From Chondrilla cf. caribensis (taxonomy: Eukaryota > Porifera > Demospongiae > Chondrillida > Chondrillidae): a stretch of DNA of 64,000 bases. The stretch lies in the NCBI GenBank assembly GCA_964020155.1, contig OZ026559.1:3521674-3585673 (forward strand), read 5' to 3'. Below the pieces are notes generated by a model. That model was not told the origin of the DNA, ran no database searches, and was given only the letters and a program-made list of their open reading frames with translations. Shown here one piece after another: positions 1 to 11,203 of this stretch. Made by a program: the position numbers and the translations under genes. Position 1 is the stretch's first letter. The number at the start of each line of letters is the position of its first letter.

Positions 1-499
1 ATGTGTTGTTTCTCGGTACAAATTCTGGTGGCAATTCTATCTCTCCAAGTCATCTCTGGAAAATGCATCAGAGACAGAGATTGCAACTACCCTACAGAAA
101 ATATTATAATAATATACTAATAACTCCATCAAACCCGATCCTGACAACTATCAACAACTCCTCAATGTCTTCTACCCAATCAATCGGGCTAAACCATTCA
201 GTATCATCATAGCCTACTTCACCAACTACGCAGACCCACTTCCTGAAGACTGCTCACTTGGGACCTATCCATGGAAGACATACCTGCAAATAAACTACAC
301 CTCTCACCACATAAATTGGTACATGTGGACCACTTTTCCTATATGGTGAGTGGGGACAGAATTCAAATTCTTGGAGTGGCGTGAATATCTACCGATAGTG
401 AGTTCCTACCTTCTACTCAACAATTCGTCTCGGATCGCTTGTATCAAAACTACACTTATTCCTGATGACAAGCCAATATTAGGAGCCGTCACTACACAG
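1..499 (+). pseudogene. Unit 1: decayed exon 1 of the 7TM receptor-like family
   Basis: The window opens on an ATG that aligns with the start of unit 16 at 59279 (Met-Cys-Cys-Phe against Met-Gly-Cys-Phe, then the same signal-peptide region). Relative to unit 16 there is inserted and shifted sequence near 100-135. An in-frame TGA stands at about 347-349, where intact copies read TGT (Trp-Cys). The core block (NYQQLL, TYPW-like) and the splice donor CAG|GTATGG at 499/500 are still recognisable. No exon 2 follows before the next exon 1 at 1039, so this is a dead, incomplete copy. Confidence 0.8.
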
Positions 500-937
500 G
501 TATGGGTTTATTATCTTTTAGACAATATTGTATGAGCCGCATTATTACTTACTTTAATCAAACACTTGAGATCAGCTATTTTTATAGTGTTGAAGTTCAA
601 AATCATTTCTTATTGTATATGTCATAATAAATAGTACAATAACAGGTATGATAATTACAATAATTCTTCAGAAATTAAATTCTCACATTTATTGTTAAAA
701 TTTCAGAATACAGTTTTGTGATAAAACAAAAAAAACATGAAAGTCACACATGATTTATTTCCAGTTTCGGCTTAGCATAGGTGAATTTGAAATGGGACCA
801 AGGGATATTGTATATCAAGATATACAAAAGGCTTACATGATTTTGAAATAGGTTCGACATATGTTGTTGTATGTCCTACGCTCACACACACAGACACACA
901 CACACTCACTCACACATGCAAACACACACACACACGC

Positions 938-991
<54 letters not shown>

Positions 992-1038
992 GTGTAAGTA
1001 CAGTGGTATCGTCCAGATATTCAGTTGGGTGTCATAGA
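500..1038. other. Spacer with ancestral unit-upstream sequence and CA tract
   Basis: No coding sequence is seen. The stretch at about 590-880 resembles 9180-9400 upstream of unit 6, including the phrase around a 'gtatatgtc' motif and a CA tract at the end. It looks like a duplicated upstream region carried along with unit copies. The small ORFs on both strands over the CA tract are Cys-Val or His-Thr runs without meaning. Confidence 0.5.
877..988. repeat. (CA)n microsatellite
   Basis: Nearly uninterrupted CA dinucleotides with a few CT/CG variants at the left end. Similar CA tracts occur at 9403 and 58720 in related upstream sequence, so the repeat locus probably predates the duplications. 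Confidence 0.9.
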
Positions 1039-1953
1039 ATGGGTTGCCTCCCAATACAGATTATGATGGCAAAAAAAATTCTATGTCTTCAAGTCCTTTT
1101 TGGACAGGACAGTGTGAACGAAACAGAGTTTGTAACTGTCCTACAGAAATACTCAATTCCATCAAAGCTTATCCTGACAACTATCAACAACTCCTCAATG
1201 ACTTCTACCCCATCAATCGGGCTAGACCGTATAGTGTAATCATAGTCTACTTCACCAACTACACAGACCCACTTCCTGAAGAGGGCTCACTTGGCACCTA
1301 TCCATGGAGGACATACCTGGGAGTAAATATTTCTCACCACAACATAGTTTGGTACATGTGGACCACTTCTCCCATATAGTGTGTAAAATATAAATTCTTG
1401 GAGTTTGGTGAATATCTACCAACAGTGAGTTCCTACCTTCTACTCCACACATCTTCGCCTTTTTACTTGCCATGCATCCCCGATTGCTTGTATCAAAACT
1501 CCCCTTACTCCTGACGGCAAGCCAACGTTAGGAGATGTCAATATGCAGGTATTATGTTGCATAAAGTATATTGTATATATTCTGTACATATGTACATGTA
1601 TAATCATTGTCATGCAGGCTTTATTAAGCAAGGTAAGGCATGTGAACATAAAAGTACTTTCTTGTGTCTAGCTGTACATCCATGCTTGTTCACTATAATT
1701 GTGTTTTGAACAGAACTGTGTACTGGGTCTGCTGAGGTGAATCTCAGTCCTTTTTTACAATAAAAATGTAGATTTTGTCAATAATTTCTGTGAAGCTTCA
1801 AAGACAATATGAAGAGAAATCATCAGGAGTGTTATACATGAATTTGATGTCTGGGTCAAAACTTAGATATGATGTTAGGGTTCGCAACTTCATGCCTCAC
1901 AGAAATTAACATGTAACAACTCCAAATGATGGATTCCATGCACTGATCACGAC
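1039..1953 (+). pseudogene. Unit 2: decayed two-exon copy, truncated in exon 2
   Basis: Exon 1 remnant runs 1039-1548 (Met-Gly-Cys start as in unit 16, donor CAG|GTATTA). It carries a frameshift near 1110 and an in-frame TAG at about 1377-1379 in place of the conserved Trp codon after Ser-Pro-Ile. Exon 2 starts after the acceptor at 1771 and reads Ile-Leu-Ser-Ile-Ile-Ser-Val-Lys-Leu-Gln as in unit 4. It meets a TAA at about 1906 and loses homology at about 1953, where it runs straight into exon-1 sequence of unit 3. This copy cannot encode a membrane protein. Confidence 0.8.
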
Positions 1954-1954
1954 T

Positions 1955-3437
1955 ATTGATCAAAGCTGATCCTGACCAACAACTCCGCAATGCCTTCTAC
2001 CCAATCAATTGAGCTAGACCATCTAGTGTCATCATAGCCTACTTCACCAACTACACAGACCCACTTCCTGAAGAGTGCTCACTTGGGACCTATCCTTGGA
2101 GGACATACCCACGAATAAACTACACTTATCACAACACTTATTGGTACATGTGGACCACTTCTCCTATATGGTGTGTGGGTGCAGAATTTGATTTCTTGGA
2201 GCAGGGTGAATATCTACCAGCAACGAGTTCCCACCTTCTACCCAACAAATCTTCCTCACTTTACCCACCATCACAGATCGCTTGCATCAAAACCACACTG
2301 TTCCCTGATGACAAGCCAACATAGGAGACGTCATTACACAGGTATGGGTTGCATAATCTTTCTAGACAATGTTGTATGAAACACAGTATCTAGTATCAAA
2401 ACCCAGATCCCTTGGGGGTTGCCCATATTGAGACCTGTCGTCAAGGGCCGAGTATGTATAGGCATTTTGTCTACTTTGGAGGGGTGAAAATACATTAACA
2501 CTATTCTTTGAAGGTCTGTTTCATTGTAGTGAATTTGTAGATCGTGTTGACACCTCTCTCCTCATTACCCCATCAACCCACACTACAAAGGTGGGAAAGA
2601 TGCATGACGACTCTGCTTCATGGTGCTTCTTCTCCTTCTCTGTTGATTCAAGTACTGATTTAACTCTTCTTGTGAAATATGATCTAGCGTCATCCCCGAA
2701 TCTGCTCTTAGTTGAGTTGCTGAACACAATATTGGCTTGAAAAGAGGATTTTGACCCTAATTAGTACTATTCACTTCTTTGACAATGTGCTATAAGGCCT
2801 ATTCGAAGAATATAATATACCACTCCTCATCATTAGAGTTGTCTATCTCAATTTGGTAGATAATAATCCACTACTCGTACCATGTCGGCTTCTTAGAAAA
2901 TCGGTTCTACTACCACTTCCTTGAATGACATTGTTGCCCAGTGACTATGTTGCCCACTGCACTTCCAATATTGTGCGGTTGAGTATTGAATAGTAATTAT
3001 TATCCATTAATTGTTTATGCCTTGCTTTGGCATGCTTTAGCATTGATCTCTTCTTAACAATACAGATATTGTCAGTAATTTCACAACAACTCCAAAGAAA
3101 AATATGAGGAGAAATCTTCGGGAGTTTTGTATATGTTAATTCTTGGATGTTAATAAACATACACAATATGACATCAGGCCTTACATCATTATGCCTCAGC
3201 GAGGGCCCTATGACAGAACTCCTAAAGAATTCCATCTTCTACTCGCGACTATTAGTGGACTTGTTCCCTTCCTACTCTACACCAAGGGGGGACAACTGAT
3301 CAAGAGTCTACAACAAAGTAGGAGCAAAGCTAAAGTATCATTCTTCTGGGCTGTAGCAAGTTTGCTCATGTCTTCAATATTTACTTTAGCACCAAATTAC
3401 TCTCCACGACATGCCATCTGTATAGAACAGGTAACAT
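1955..3437 (+). pseudogene. Unit 3: headless exon 1 plus truncated exon 2
   Basis: Exon 1 lacks its promoter and signal peptide. It begins inside the conserved core (Asp-Gln-Gln-Leu-like, 'atcctgacc') fused to the unit 2 exon-2 fragment, and ends with CAG|GTATGG at 2341. A 2-bp loss near 2322 breaks the frame. Exon 2 starts at 3066 after TACAG and resembles unit 16 exon 2, but has a frameshift at about 3103. It stops resembling the family after TM2, near 3437. The 121-residue open stretch from 3143 is only a surviving piece, holding TM1 and the loop QQSRSKAKV. Confidence 0.8.
2342..3065. other. Unit 3 intron with antisense coding-like remnant
   Basis: This intron is paralogous to the unit 16 intron (59780-60518). 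Around 2521-2727 the minus strand reads DDARSYFTRRVKSVLES, then FVVWVDG. The unit 16 intron has the matching minus-strand DARSFVSRRLKSVLES and FVVWIDR in broken frames. It may be an old fragment of an unrelated gene or mobile element lodged in the ancestral intron. No family was recognised. Confidence 0.35.
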
Positions 3438-3549
3438 CGGCACAAACAACTGCAAATTATCGACACTCGGGATTATTTTGCAGTGAGGCATCAGATGATA
3501 AAAAATAGCTATAATTATACATATTATGTGTATTTAATAATGTTTTCAT

Positions 3550-3823
3550 ATTCTATTTCACTGTACCATGTCCTGACATACACATTGACCACATTGATTT
3601 GTTGACTATGTAGGGTCAGCACTCATAGGAAATTGACAGTGAAAAATATTCACTGTTTATTACTCAACAGTGAAAATGAATAATACATTAAATTTTGTTC
3701 CATCGAAACATTACAGGTAGAATTGAAAGGACTATAATGCAAACAATTTGTGACCCTGCTGACCCTATAATATTTTATCAACATTACAGACCATAAAAGC
3801 TCATTTGTAGTCGAGTTGGGAGA
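3550..3823 (+). promoter_or_regulatory. Upstream/promoter block of unit 4 (type 1)
   Basis: About 270 bp directly before the unit 4 ATG are clearly related to 41995-42269 before unit 11 and partly to the sequence before unit 10. A CATAAAAG box at about 3793 lies some 30 bp upstream of the ATG and could serve as a TATA element, which would give a very short 5' leader. That these blocks are promoters is inferred from position and conservation. Confidence 0.5.
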
Positions 3824-5537
3824 ATGGATGTACTAACTGGATTTACTGTATTGCTTACACTCTTCACTAGTTTGAGAGTGGTTTGTACTCAATGTGTTGT
3901 CAATGAAGTGTGCGATGATCCCTTGGAAATACTAAAATCTATCAAAGCTTATCCTGACAACTATCAACAACTCCTCAATGCCTTCTACCCCATCAATCGG
4001 GCTAAACCATCTGATGTCATCATAACCTACTTCACCAACTACACAGACCCACTTCCTGAAGAATGCTCACTTGGGACCTATCCATGGAGGACATACCCAA
4101 GAATAAATTACACTTATCACAAAATATATTGGTACATGTGGACTACTTCCCCTATATGGTGTGTGGGGACAGATTTCAAATACTTAGAGTTTGGTGAATA
4201 TCTACCAACAATCAGTTACTACCTTCTATTCAACAAATCTTCGCCTTTTTACCCGCCATCCCAGATCGCTTGTATCAAAACTCCACTTACACCTGACGGC
4301 AGGCCAACGTTAGGAGATGTCACTATACAGGTATTATCTTGCATATATATTGTTCATTTTACATGTGTACATAAATAATCACTGTCGTGCAAACTATATT
4401 AAGCAAGGCAAGGCATGTGAACATAAAATTCTATCTTGTGTCTGTACATCCATCCTTGTTCACTATAATTGTGTTTTGAACAGAACTGTGTACTGGGTCT
4501 GTTGATGTGAATCTCAGTCCTTTTGTATCATTATAATGTAGATGTTGTCAGTAATTTCTGTGAAGCTTCAAAGACAATATGAAGAGAAATCATCAGGAGT
4601 GTTATACATGGATTTGGAGAGAAAGTTTGGATATGATGTTCGCAGTAAAAGCTTCATGCCTCAGGGAAAACAATATGCAAGCATGCCATATCATGGATTC
4701 TATGCCTTGATCTCCACTATGGGTCTACTGGTTCCCTTCCTACTCTACACCAAGGGAGGACAACTGATCAAGTGTCTACAACAAAGTAGGAGCAAAGCTA
4801 AAGTACCATTCGTTTGGGCTGTAGCAAGTCTTGCTCATGTCTTCAACGTTTACATGTTAACTAAAATACCCATAACACTATGTCATCCATATCGACAAAT
4901 ACATAGTAATTTAATTCGAGATTGTACCGTAGCACACTTTCTTTTGGGGTTTGTGCTAATCAGCTCACTTATGATAGCCTACATTCACAGCAAGTACATC
5001 ACATTCCCCATTCCCATAACATGGAGCATATTAACAAAATGTTGTGGGAGAAATCAACACAGAATCATTACAACAATATCTCTTTGGTGCATCTACATAA
5101 GTGTGATGGGTCTATTAGGATGTCTTCAATTTCAACTCTTGCTAGTGAGTGCTAATCCACTCCTGTATGGATTTGGAATTCTCACAGTGTGGTGTGTAAT
5201 GTTTGTATGCATCATCGTAACATCCATTCCCTTCACAATTGATCAAATCTTCATCAAAGAAGAGGAATACAGAATCACACCAAAACAAGCATTTCGACAG
5301 ATACTGCTACTCATGTTTATAGCAGTACTTGTCTTTGGATTTGGATCACTAACATTCAGTATTACACTTGTACTACATTTGAGTAAATATGGAGAAGAGA
5401 CTCAGAGCTTCACAAAATCTCTCTACTTTGTACTACGCTACACTGCCCTACCGATAGCATGGTGGATGATACAGCTGTTGTACCACAAAGTGAAGTTGGA
5501 AATAAGACAAATCTTTCAACGACAAAACTTGCAGTAG
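3824..5537 (+). CDS. Unit 4: 7TM receptor-like membrane protein, two exons
   Basis: Exons 3824-4330 and 4542-5537 join in phase 0 (CAG|GTATTA ... TGTAG|ATG) to give 500 residues. Residues 1-23 form a signal peptide (MDVLTGFTVLLTLFTSLRV). The ectodomain has Cys at about 24, 30, 81, 113 and 150, and Asn-X-Ser/Thr sites at about 72, 95 and 137. Exon 2 gives a juxtamembrane segment and hydrophobic helices near 221-239, 258-278, 300-317, 344-371, 380-405, 422-449 and 463-483. Basic residues sit in the loops after TM1, TM3 and TM5 and at the tail, so the C terminus should be inside. No Asp-Arg-Tyr or NPxxY motif is seen, so it is not an obvious rhodopsin-class GPCR. Family and ligand are unknown. 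The start was chosen at the ATG in GAGAATGGATG, conserved with units 10 and 11. Confidence 0.8.
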
Positions 5538-6449
5538 AACAACACATTAGATATCAAGATGTTCCTCAGTACTATAGCATGCTGGGTTAATGCCATTCAT
5601 TTTAGTTATCATTTCAACAATATTACTATACAACACTAGGTATGTGTATTCACATTTCAATTGGTTGATACGTGCTATATTTCATATGTTGGATTAACAC
5701 TTGCAATTTAATCTGTTATGATTCATACGGTATAGAAAATGTAAAAATGCTTAATCATACAGGTAATTTAAGGGATGGTGCTCTATGGTTATAATGATTA
5801 TAGCATTGGGATTAAAATAAATATAGTAATTATAATTTAATTATATTAGTGGAATTTGTAGGATAATATTATGAACATATCGAAACATACCAGCTATAAT
5901 GTGTATATCATAACCAGGACATGTTGATGTGAGAGAAAATAACTCAGTTTGGGAATTATTTTTCTCATAGATCATACGCCATATCACATACAGGGTTAGA
6001 AATGCAAACCTCTCAGTGGACTAGGGCAGTGTATGGACATGATTACTGCACATGGAAATCTCTGATGCAATAGGATGAAAGGGAGAAATTTGAAAAAAAG
6101 ATTTAATGGTTGTCTTTGTAACAAATCAGGCCACTCAGGCCTATTATTGACATGGAATAATCCATAATGGCTAACAATAATATTTCTAAGACGTGTCTTA
6201 AGCATAGCATTCCCTTCCAGCTAATATAATATATTCCATAAGTTATCTTTAGTAAAGGTTCCTTGTGTTTGTAGGACATTCCTGGGAAACTAAATTTTGG
6301 GAGGCTGCAACCCCATGAGTGTTTGAAGTCAAAAAATGTTTCAATTCCCACACTGGTTTTCTGGTGGAAACTGGACCAATCAGATTGACATGTTGGTGCT
6401 GTCCCCAATTGCTCAACCCACACCTTTGTCAGCACTCCCCCATTACATT
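5538..6449. other. Spacer between units 4 and 5
   Basis: This is 3' flank and AT-rich spacer. Its start resembles the 3' flank of unit 9 (38650 onward). From about 6180 it resembles the upstream regions of units 12 and 15 (45580 onward, 54620 onward). The short minus-strand ORFs at 5996-6435 have no recognisable content. Confidence 0.5.
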
Positions 6450-6726
6450 GTAAACCATGTTTGGAAGGAGAACTGGAAACTGAAGGAGTATTATGAAAAA
6501 TTTTGATATTCCCTAGACAGGCACTTTCACCACATTTGTTTCAAGGTCATCATAATAAAGATTATACAAACAAAACAATGGACAATAGTGTTTTGTTCAG
6601 GCAAAACAGTGAAAATGAATACAATATTATATATAAAGGGAAGGATAAAGGGTGGAATTCAAAAGATTAATGGTACTGCTCAAAATAGGCATAATAATAG
6701 GATCAGCCAGTGAACTAATTGAGAGA
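6450..6726 (+). promoter_or_regulatory. Upstream/promoter block of unit 5 (type 2)
   Basis: This block is closely similar to 45822-46083 (unit 12) and 54838-55125 (unit 15). It contains TATATAAA at 6630-6637, 90 bp before the ATG at 6727. A start site about 30 bp downstream of that box would exclude the upstream in-frame ATG at 6652 and favour 6727. Promoter function is inferred. Confidence 0.55.
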
Positions 6727-8534
6727 ATGGAGATATCAATCACAGTAACTGTTTTGCTTACACTCTTAACTAGTGTAAGAGTTGTCTACGGGCAATGTGC
6801 CTATGAAGATTGCTACGATGACCCCTTGGAAGTGCTGAACTCCATCAAAGCTTATCCTGACAACTATCAACAACTCCTCAATGCCTTCTACCCCATCAAT
6901 CGGGCTAGACCATCTAGTATCATCATAGCCTACTTCACCAACTACACAGACCCACTTCCTGAAGAGTGCTCACTTGGGACCTATCCATGGAGGACATACC
7001 CGGGCGTAAACATCTCTTACCACCACATAGATTGGTACATGTGGACCACTTCTCCTATATGGTGTGCGGGGACAGAATTTAGTTTCTTGGAGTGGGGTGA
7101 ATATCTACCAACAACCACTTTCTACCTTCTCTTCAACAAATCTTCACCTTTTTACCCGCCATCCCAGATTGCTTGCATCAAAACCCCAGCTATCCCTCGT
7201 CACTATCAAACTTTGGGTGATGTCACTACACAGGTATGCATTTCATATTTTATTCATAGGCAATGTAGAATACAACAACTGTTATTTTTCAGTTTATCAA
7301 ATTCTATTTTGGAATAATAATATTATTATTGAGCAAAATAGCGATTATATCAGAACATGAAATTAGCTGAAAAACAACAAACTAATTTTATCCATTAAAA
7401 TGTCAAATATATATGTAGTTGACATATATGTATATTCACCTGTATTTTTCTTGGAAACCAAATTTTCTTGGGCACAAAAAATTCTCTGGGAGAGATATAA
7501 TATGTTTTTCTTTCCTTGTTATAATGCAATAGATATTATCAGTAATTTCAGAAAAACTGCAAAGACAGTATGAGGAGAAATCGTCAGGAGTGTTGTACAT
7601 GGATTTGGAGCATGAGAAGAGACTTCAGTATGACACTAGGCTGTATGACGTTATGCCTCAAGGAGGTGTACATGACACCATTGCAGGGAGAGGGTACTAT
7701 GGACTAGTCAGTGCCCTTGGTCTACTAGCTCCCTTCCTACTCTACACCAAGGGAGGATCAGTGCTCAAGAGTCTACAACAAAGTAGGAGCAAGGCTAAAG
7801 TACCATTCTTCTGGGGTGTAGCAACTCTTGCTCATGTCTTCAACATTTACATGATACTCAAATTACTGGTAGCTACATGTCATCCATATAGACCACCTGG
7901 CTCCAGAATTTCAAACTGCACATTAGCAAGTGCAATTTGTGGGTATGTTCTAGTCACTGTGTGCATACCAGCATGCGTTCACAGCAAGTACATTTCATTT
8001 CCAATTCCAAAAACATGGAATTTTGTTACAAACTGTTGTAAAAAGGGAAAATACCGGGTATTTGCAACAGTATCACTTTGGGGTATATATTGTAGCACAA
8101 CATGGATTGTAGGGTGTTTTCCATTTCAAGTTTTGTTAGTTAGTGCTAACCCACACTTGTATGGATTTCAAATTCTCACAGTGTGGTGCGTAATGTTTGT
8201 ATGCATCATCATAACATCCATTCCCTTCACAATTGATCAAATCTTCATCAAAGAAGAGGAATACAGAATCACACCAAAACAAGCACTTCGACAGATATTG
8301 GTACTCATGTTTATAGCAGTACTTGTCTTTGGATTTGGATCACTAACATTCAGTATAACACTTGTACTCCGTTTGAGTAAATATGGAGAAAAAACTCAAA
8401 GTGTCTCAAAATCTCTCTACTTTGTACTACGCTACACTGCCCTACCAATAGCATCATGGATGATACAGGTGCTGTACCACAGAATAAAGCTTGTGATAGA
8501 GGGAACTTTCGAAAGGCAAGATTTGGGTCCATAA
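6727..8534 (+). CDS. Unit 5: 7TM receptor-like membrane protein, two exons
   Basis: Exons 6727-7233 (ends CAG|GTATGC) and 7533-8534 (after AATAG) join in phase 0 for 502 residues. The signal peptide is MEISITVTVLLTLLTSVRV and the mature part starts near Gln-Cys-Ala-Tyr-Glu-Asp-Cys. The ectodomain has the family core NYTDPLPEECSLGTYPW, then the SPIWC type of second half. Exon 2 keeps all seven helices. Its TM3-TM4 segment (ACVHSKYISFPIPKTWNFV...) and the start of TM4 are the most divergent among the intact copies. The C terminus IEGTFERQDLGP is unique in the window. An upstream in-frame ATG at 6652 would add 25 residues but lies before the likely transcription start. Function is unknown; a surface receptor or channel-like role is inference from topology only. 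Confidence 0.8.
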
Positions 8535-8833
8535 TGAAATAATGAAATCATCATTAATCGTGCATTTCATTGCAAATTGATTCATTTATTTACGCTATGC
8601 AGTAATAATCATTTTTTTTACAAACTAATACTGTGCAGATTATGCATATATTTTTAGAAGAGCTGTCATGAATGTAATTGCATGCACATGTCTTATTTTT
8701 ATTCTCACACTTGTAATCAGCTATTATTTTGGAAAGTGATGACGTTTTAAATTATTCTTATACACAACACTATGCATAATCACATTTAATTTAAAATTTG
8801 AAGTGTTTATTTTATTATGTATTGCAAATTAAT

Positions 8834-9043
8834 ACCGTATAGCAGGAAAGTTTCGCAGGACAAAACCTTCGTGAATCGCTCAATTTCGCGGATTTCGCGA
8901 AAAAAAGTCTCGCGTTTTTCCCGCCCATCGTTGATTGTCAGGCGATTATGTCATTGAGTGTTCACGAATAAAACTTTTGCGAATGCCAGTTTCTTCGCGA
9001 AATTCGCGAAGTTGTAGTCCACGAAACTTTCCCGCTATACAGT
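8834..9043. mobile_element. 210-bp MITE with inverted ends
   Basis: The left end (TATAGCAGGAAAGTTTCG at about 8839) is the inverted counterpart of the right end (CGAAACTTTCCCGCTATA at about 9022-9039), with one mismatch. AAT flanks both sides (8831-8833 and 9044-9046) as a possible 3-bp target duplication. The interior is CG-rich and has smaller inverted repeats (TTCGCGAAATTCGCGAA). No ORF is present, so it is non-autonomous; the superfamily is not certain. Confidence 0.65.
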
Positions 9044-9395
9044 AATATTATAGTACAATTCAAATGGTTTCACACAAATGTTTACTATAATACAGATAAT
9101 TAAGGGAAGGATGCTGTCTCCAAATAGTCAACACAGACCTTTGCCACCACTACTCACCCTTACATTAATCACCAAATTAGTTTGCATTGTATATGTCGTA
9201 ATAACAAGCATAATAATAACAATAAACCTTTAGAAATAAAAATTCTCAGTCCAGTATACATTTCCAGTTTCTACCTTACATATGTAAATTGGGACAAAGG
9301 GACATCATATACTGTATCAAGTTACAAAGAGCACAGTATTATAATTACATAAATTTGAAATAGATGCAATGTATGGCTGTTCTATATTAATGTAC

Positions 9396-9402
<7 letters not shown>

Positions 9403-9477
<75 letters not shown>
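9403..9477. repeat. (CA)n microsatellite
   Basis: Perfect CA dinucleotide run within sequence related to the upstream region of unit 16, where the matching CA tract lies at 58720-58803. Confidence 0.9.
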
Positions 9478-9630
9478 CTATGCACAGACATATACATCTT
9501 TACTTTCGTGTGAAATATTGAAACATAACACATGCAGACATACACACATTTAGATCTACTATTAAAATGGATACTTCAAATGGGACATAATATAGCACAA
9601 TGCATCTAACCTGTAGAGTAGATAGATATA

Positions 9631-10441
9631 CAGTGCCACCCACTTAATTGGCCGCATTTGGTTTTAGAAAATTTTGGCCTATTATCCATTTTGGCCTAAT
9701 ATCCAATTCCTCCTTATTACACAGTACCATGTTAATTTCACATAGACTACATGTTATATAATTATTAGATATAGCAGAAGAAATAAACTTCAGTAAAAAG
9801 ACTTCCAAAACATGCATGTAAACACAGTGTCATCATAAAAGTGCAGTACTAGAAACTTAAAACAGTTCAACCATCCGCCTGATGGCAAAGAATCCTCGCA
9901 GTTGAGTCCCTCTGAAAGCTACTTCGCCTTCTTGATAAGTATCGCGTCAGTAATGGACGTTGGAAACCGCATCGCAGGTTCTTCTATAAATATCGACTTC
10001 CTTGTTCATTTGGCCTTCACCTGGTAACATTCCATAGAAGTCCGATTCAGATTTTCTCTCTAGAATGTTGCCGACTGTTCTTCCAGCGATCTTGAGCGCA
10101 CACTCGCGTGAAAAATGCCCTGCGATCGCATCCTGGCTATACTTCTGATTGACTTCTTTAAGTGTACAAATTTCTTGCTTTCGGGCTACAAAGAATCTAT
10201 TCTGCGCTCATTAGCCATCTTCCCTTGAAAACGAATATCGCTGGAAAGCTTTGGCCTAATAAATGTTACCTAACGCGTACTAAAAGTACTAATGGAACCA
10301 AAAAAACATGGCGGATGGCAGATTTGGCGGTTGGCACAATACGCGTATACTTTCCCCATACCGATGAATTCGTGCCAGAAAATTGTGGCACAATAAACGG
10401 TTTGGCCTATTAACCGGCGGTAAATTAAGCGGGTGACACTG
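9631..10441. mobile_element. 811-bp TA-flanked non-autonomous Tc1/mariner-type element
   Basis: The left end CAGTGCCACCCACTTAATT and the inverted right end CAGTGTCACCCGCTTAATT match over 19 bp with two differences, and TA flanks both sides (9629-9630, 10442-10443). The related flank near 58890-58910 runs through without the insert, giving an empty site. GGCCTAATA/GGCCTATTA subterminal motifs occur inside both ends. No transposase was recognised; the 83-codon ORF at 10162 is not convincing. TIR and TA target fit the Tc1/mariner/pogo superfamily. Confidence 0.75.
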
Positions 10442-10654
10442 TATAATTACAATAACATTTTCCAATAATCACACTTAGCAAATGTGGCTTGCTTTATAAT
10501 GAATGAAATTACTGTGGAAAACATTGAGCTGGATTTGTTCACGTGTGTTTGTGCATGTGTTTTTGTATATTACGTATGTATGTATATATCTGTATCGTGA
10601 GTGTGTATACGTCTACATGTGCATGCATGTATATATACTTGTGAAGATATAATA

Positions 10655-10795
10655 TATACTTCCTTGCAATCAGGCCCAAATTTGAAATGAATAAGAAACT
10701 ATTAAAATCATGTAGTCATCATGTATGATATTTCAGCAATAGACATTGTGTTGTCAAAGTTTTATATACCATCATTATATAATATATACTGCATG
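10655..10795. repeat. Dispersed repeat copy (also in unit 15 intron)
   Basis: About 130 bp starting 'ccttgcaatcaggcccaaa' are nearly identical to 56042-56180 inside the unit 15 intron. Both copies end in TA-rich sequence. The unit 12 intron lacks it, so at least the 56 kb copy is an insertion. No ORF is present. Confidence 0.6.
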
Positions 10796-11027
10796 GTTGA
10801 CAGTGTCTACAAGAGGAACCATATAAGGATTAAACCTAGACTATGTATGATACCAACTCACCAAACCTGCTTTCTATATAGCATATTATCCTGGTGAGTG
10901 GGTAAACTACATAGACTATTAGTCTGCTTTTATCCTTATAAGCTTGCACTTGTAGAATGTGTCAATCATAAAGTTATTATACTGATGGTAATAGTAGTAT
11001 AGTATATACTGATGATGATGTGTGCGT

Positions 11028-11033
11028 GTGTGT

Positions 11034-11078
<45 letters not shown>
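11028..11078. repeat. (GT)n microsatellite
   Basis: Perfect GT dinucleotide tract. The overlapping ORF is a Cys-Val run of no coding value. Confidence 0.9.
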
Positions 11079-11203
11079 CCGAAAATTATGCTCTGTTATG
11101 GAGTGTTCCATGTTTGACAGATATGATACTACCATTACTATTATTACCATTATTATTATTATTACTCAATGTACTATAACTGCGTATGCAAAACATTGTA
11201 GGA

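Noticed and set aside
833..1239. ORFs over the CA tract at 877-988
   Set aside because: Dinucleotide-repeat artefacts; the plus-strand one only overlaps decayed exon 1 of unit 2 in the wrong frame.
6652..6726. Upstream in-frame ATG of unit 5 (and the equivalent in units 12 and 15)
   Set aside because: It lies within about 20 bp of the TATA box, would put a hydrophilic stretch before the signal peptide, and is not shared by other subfamilies.
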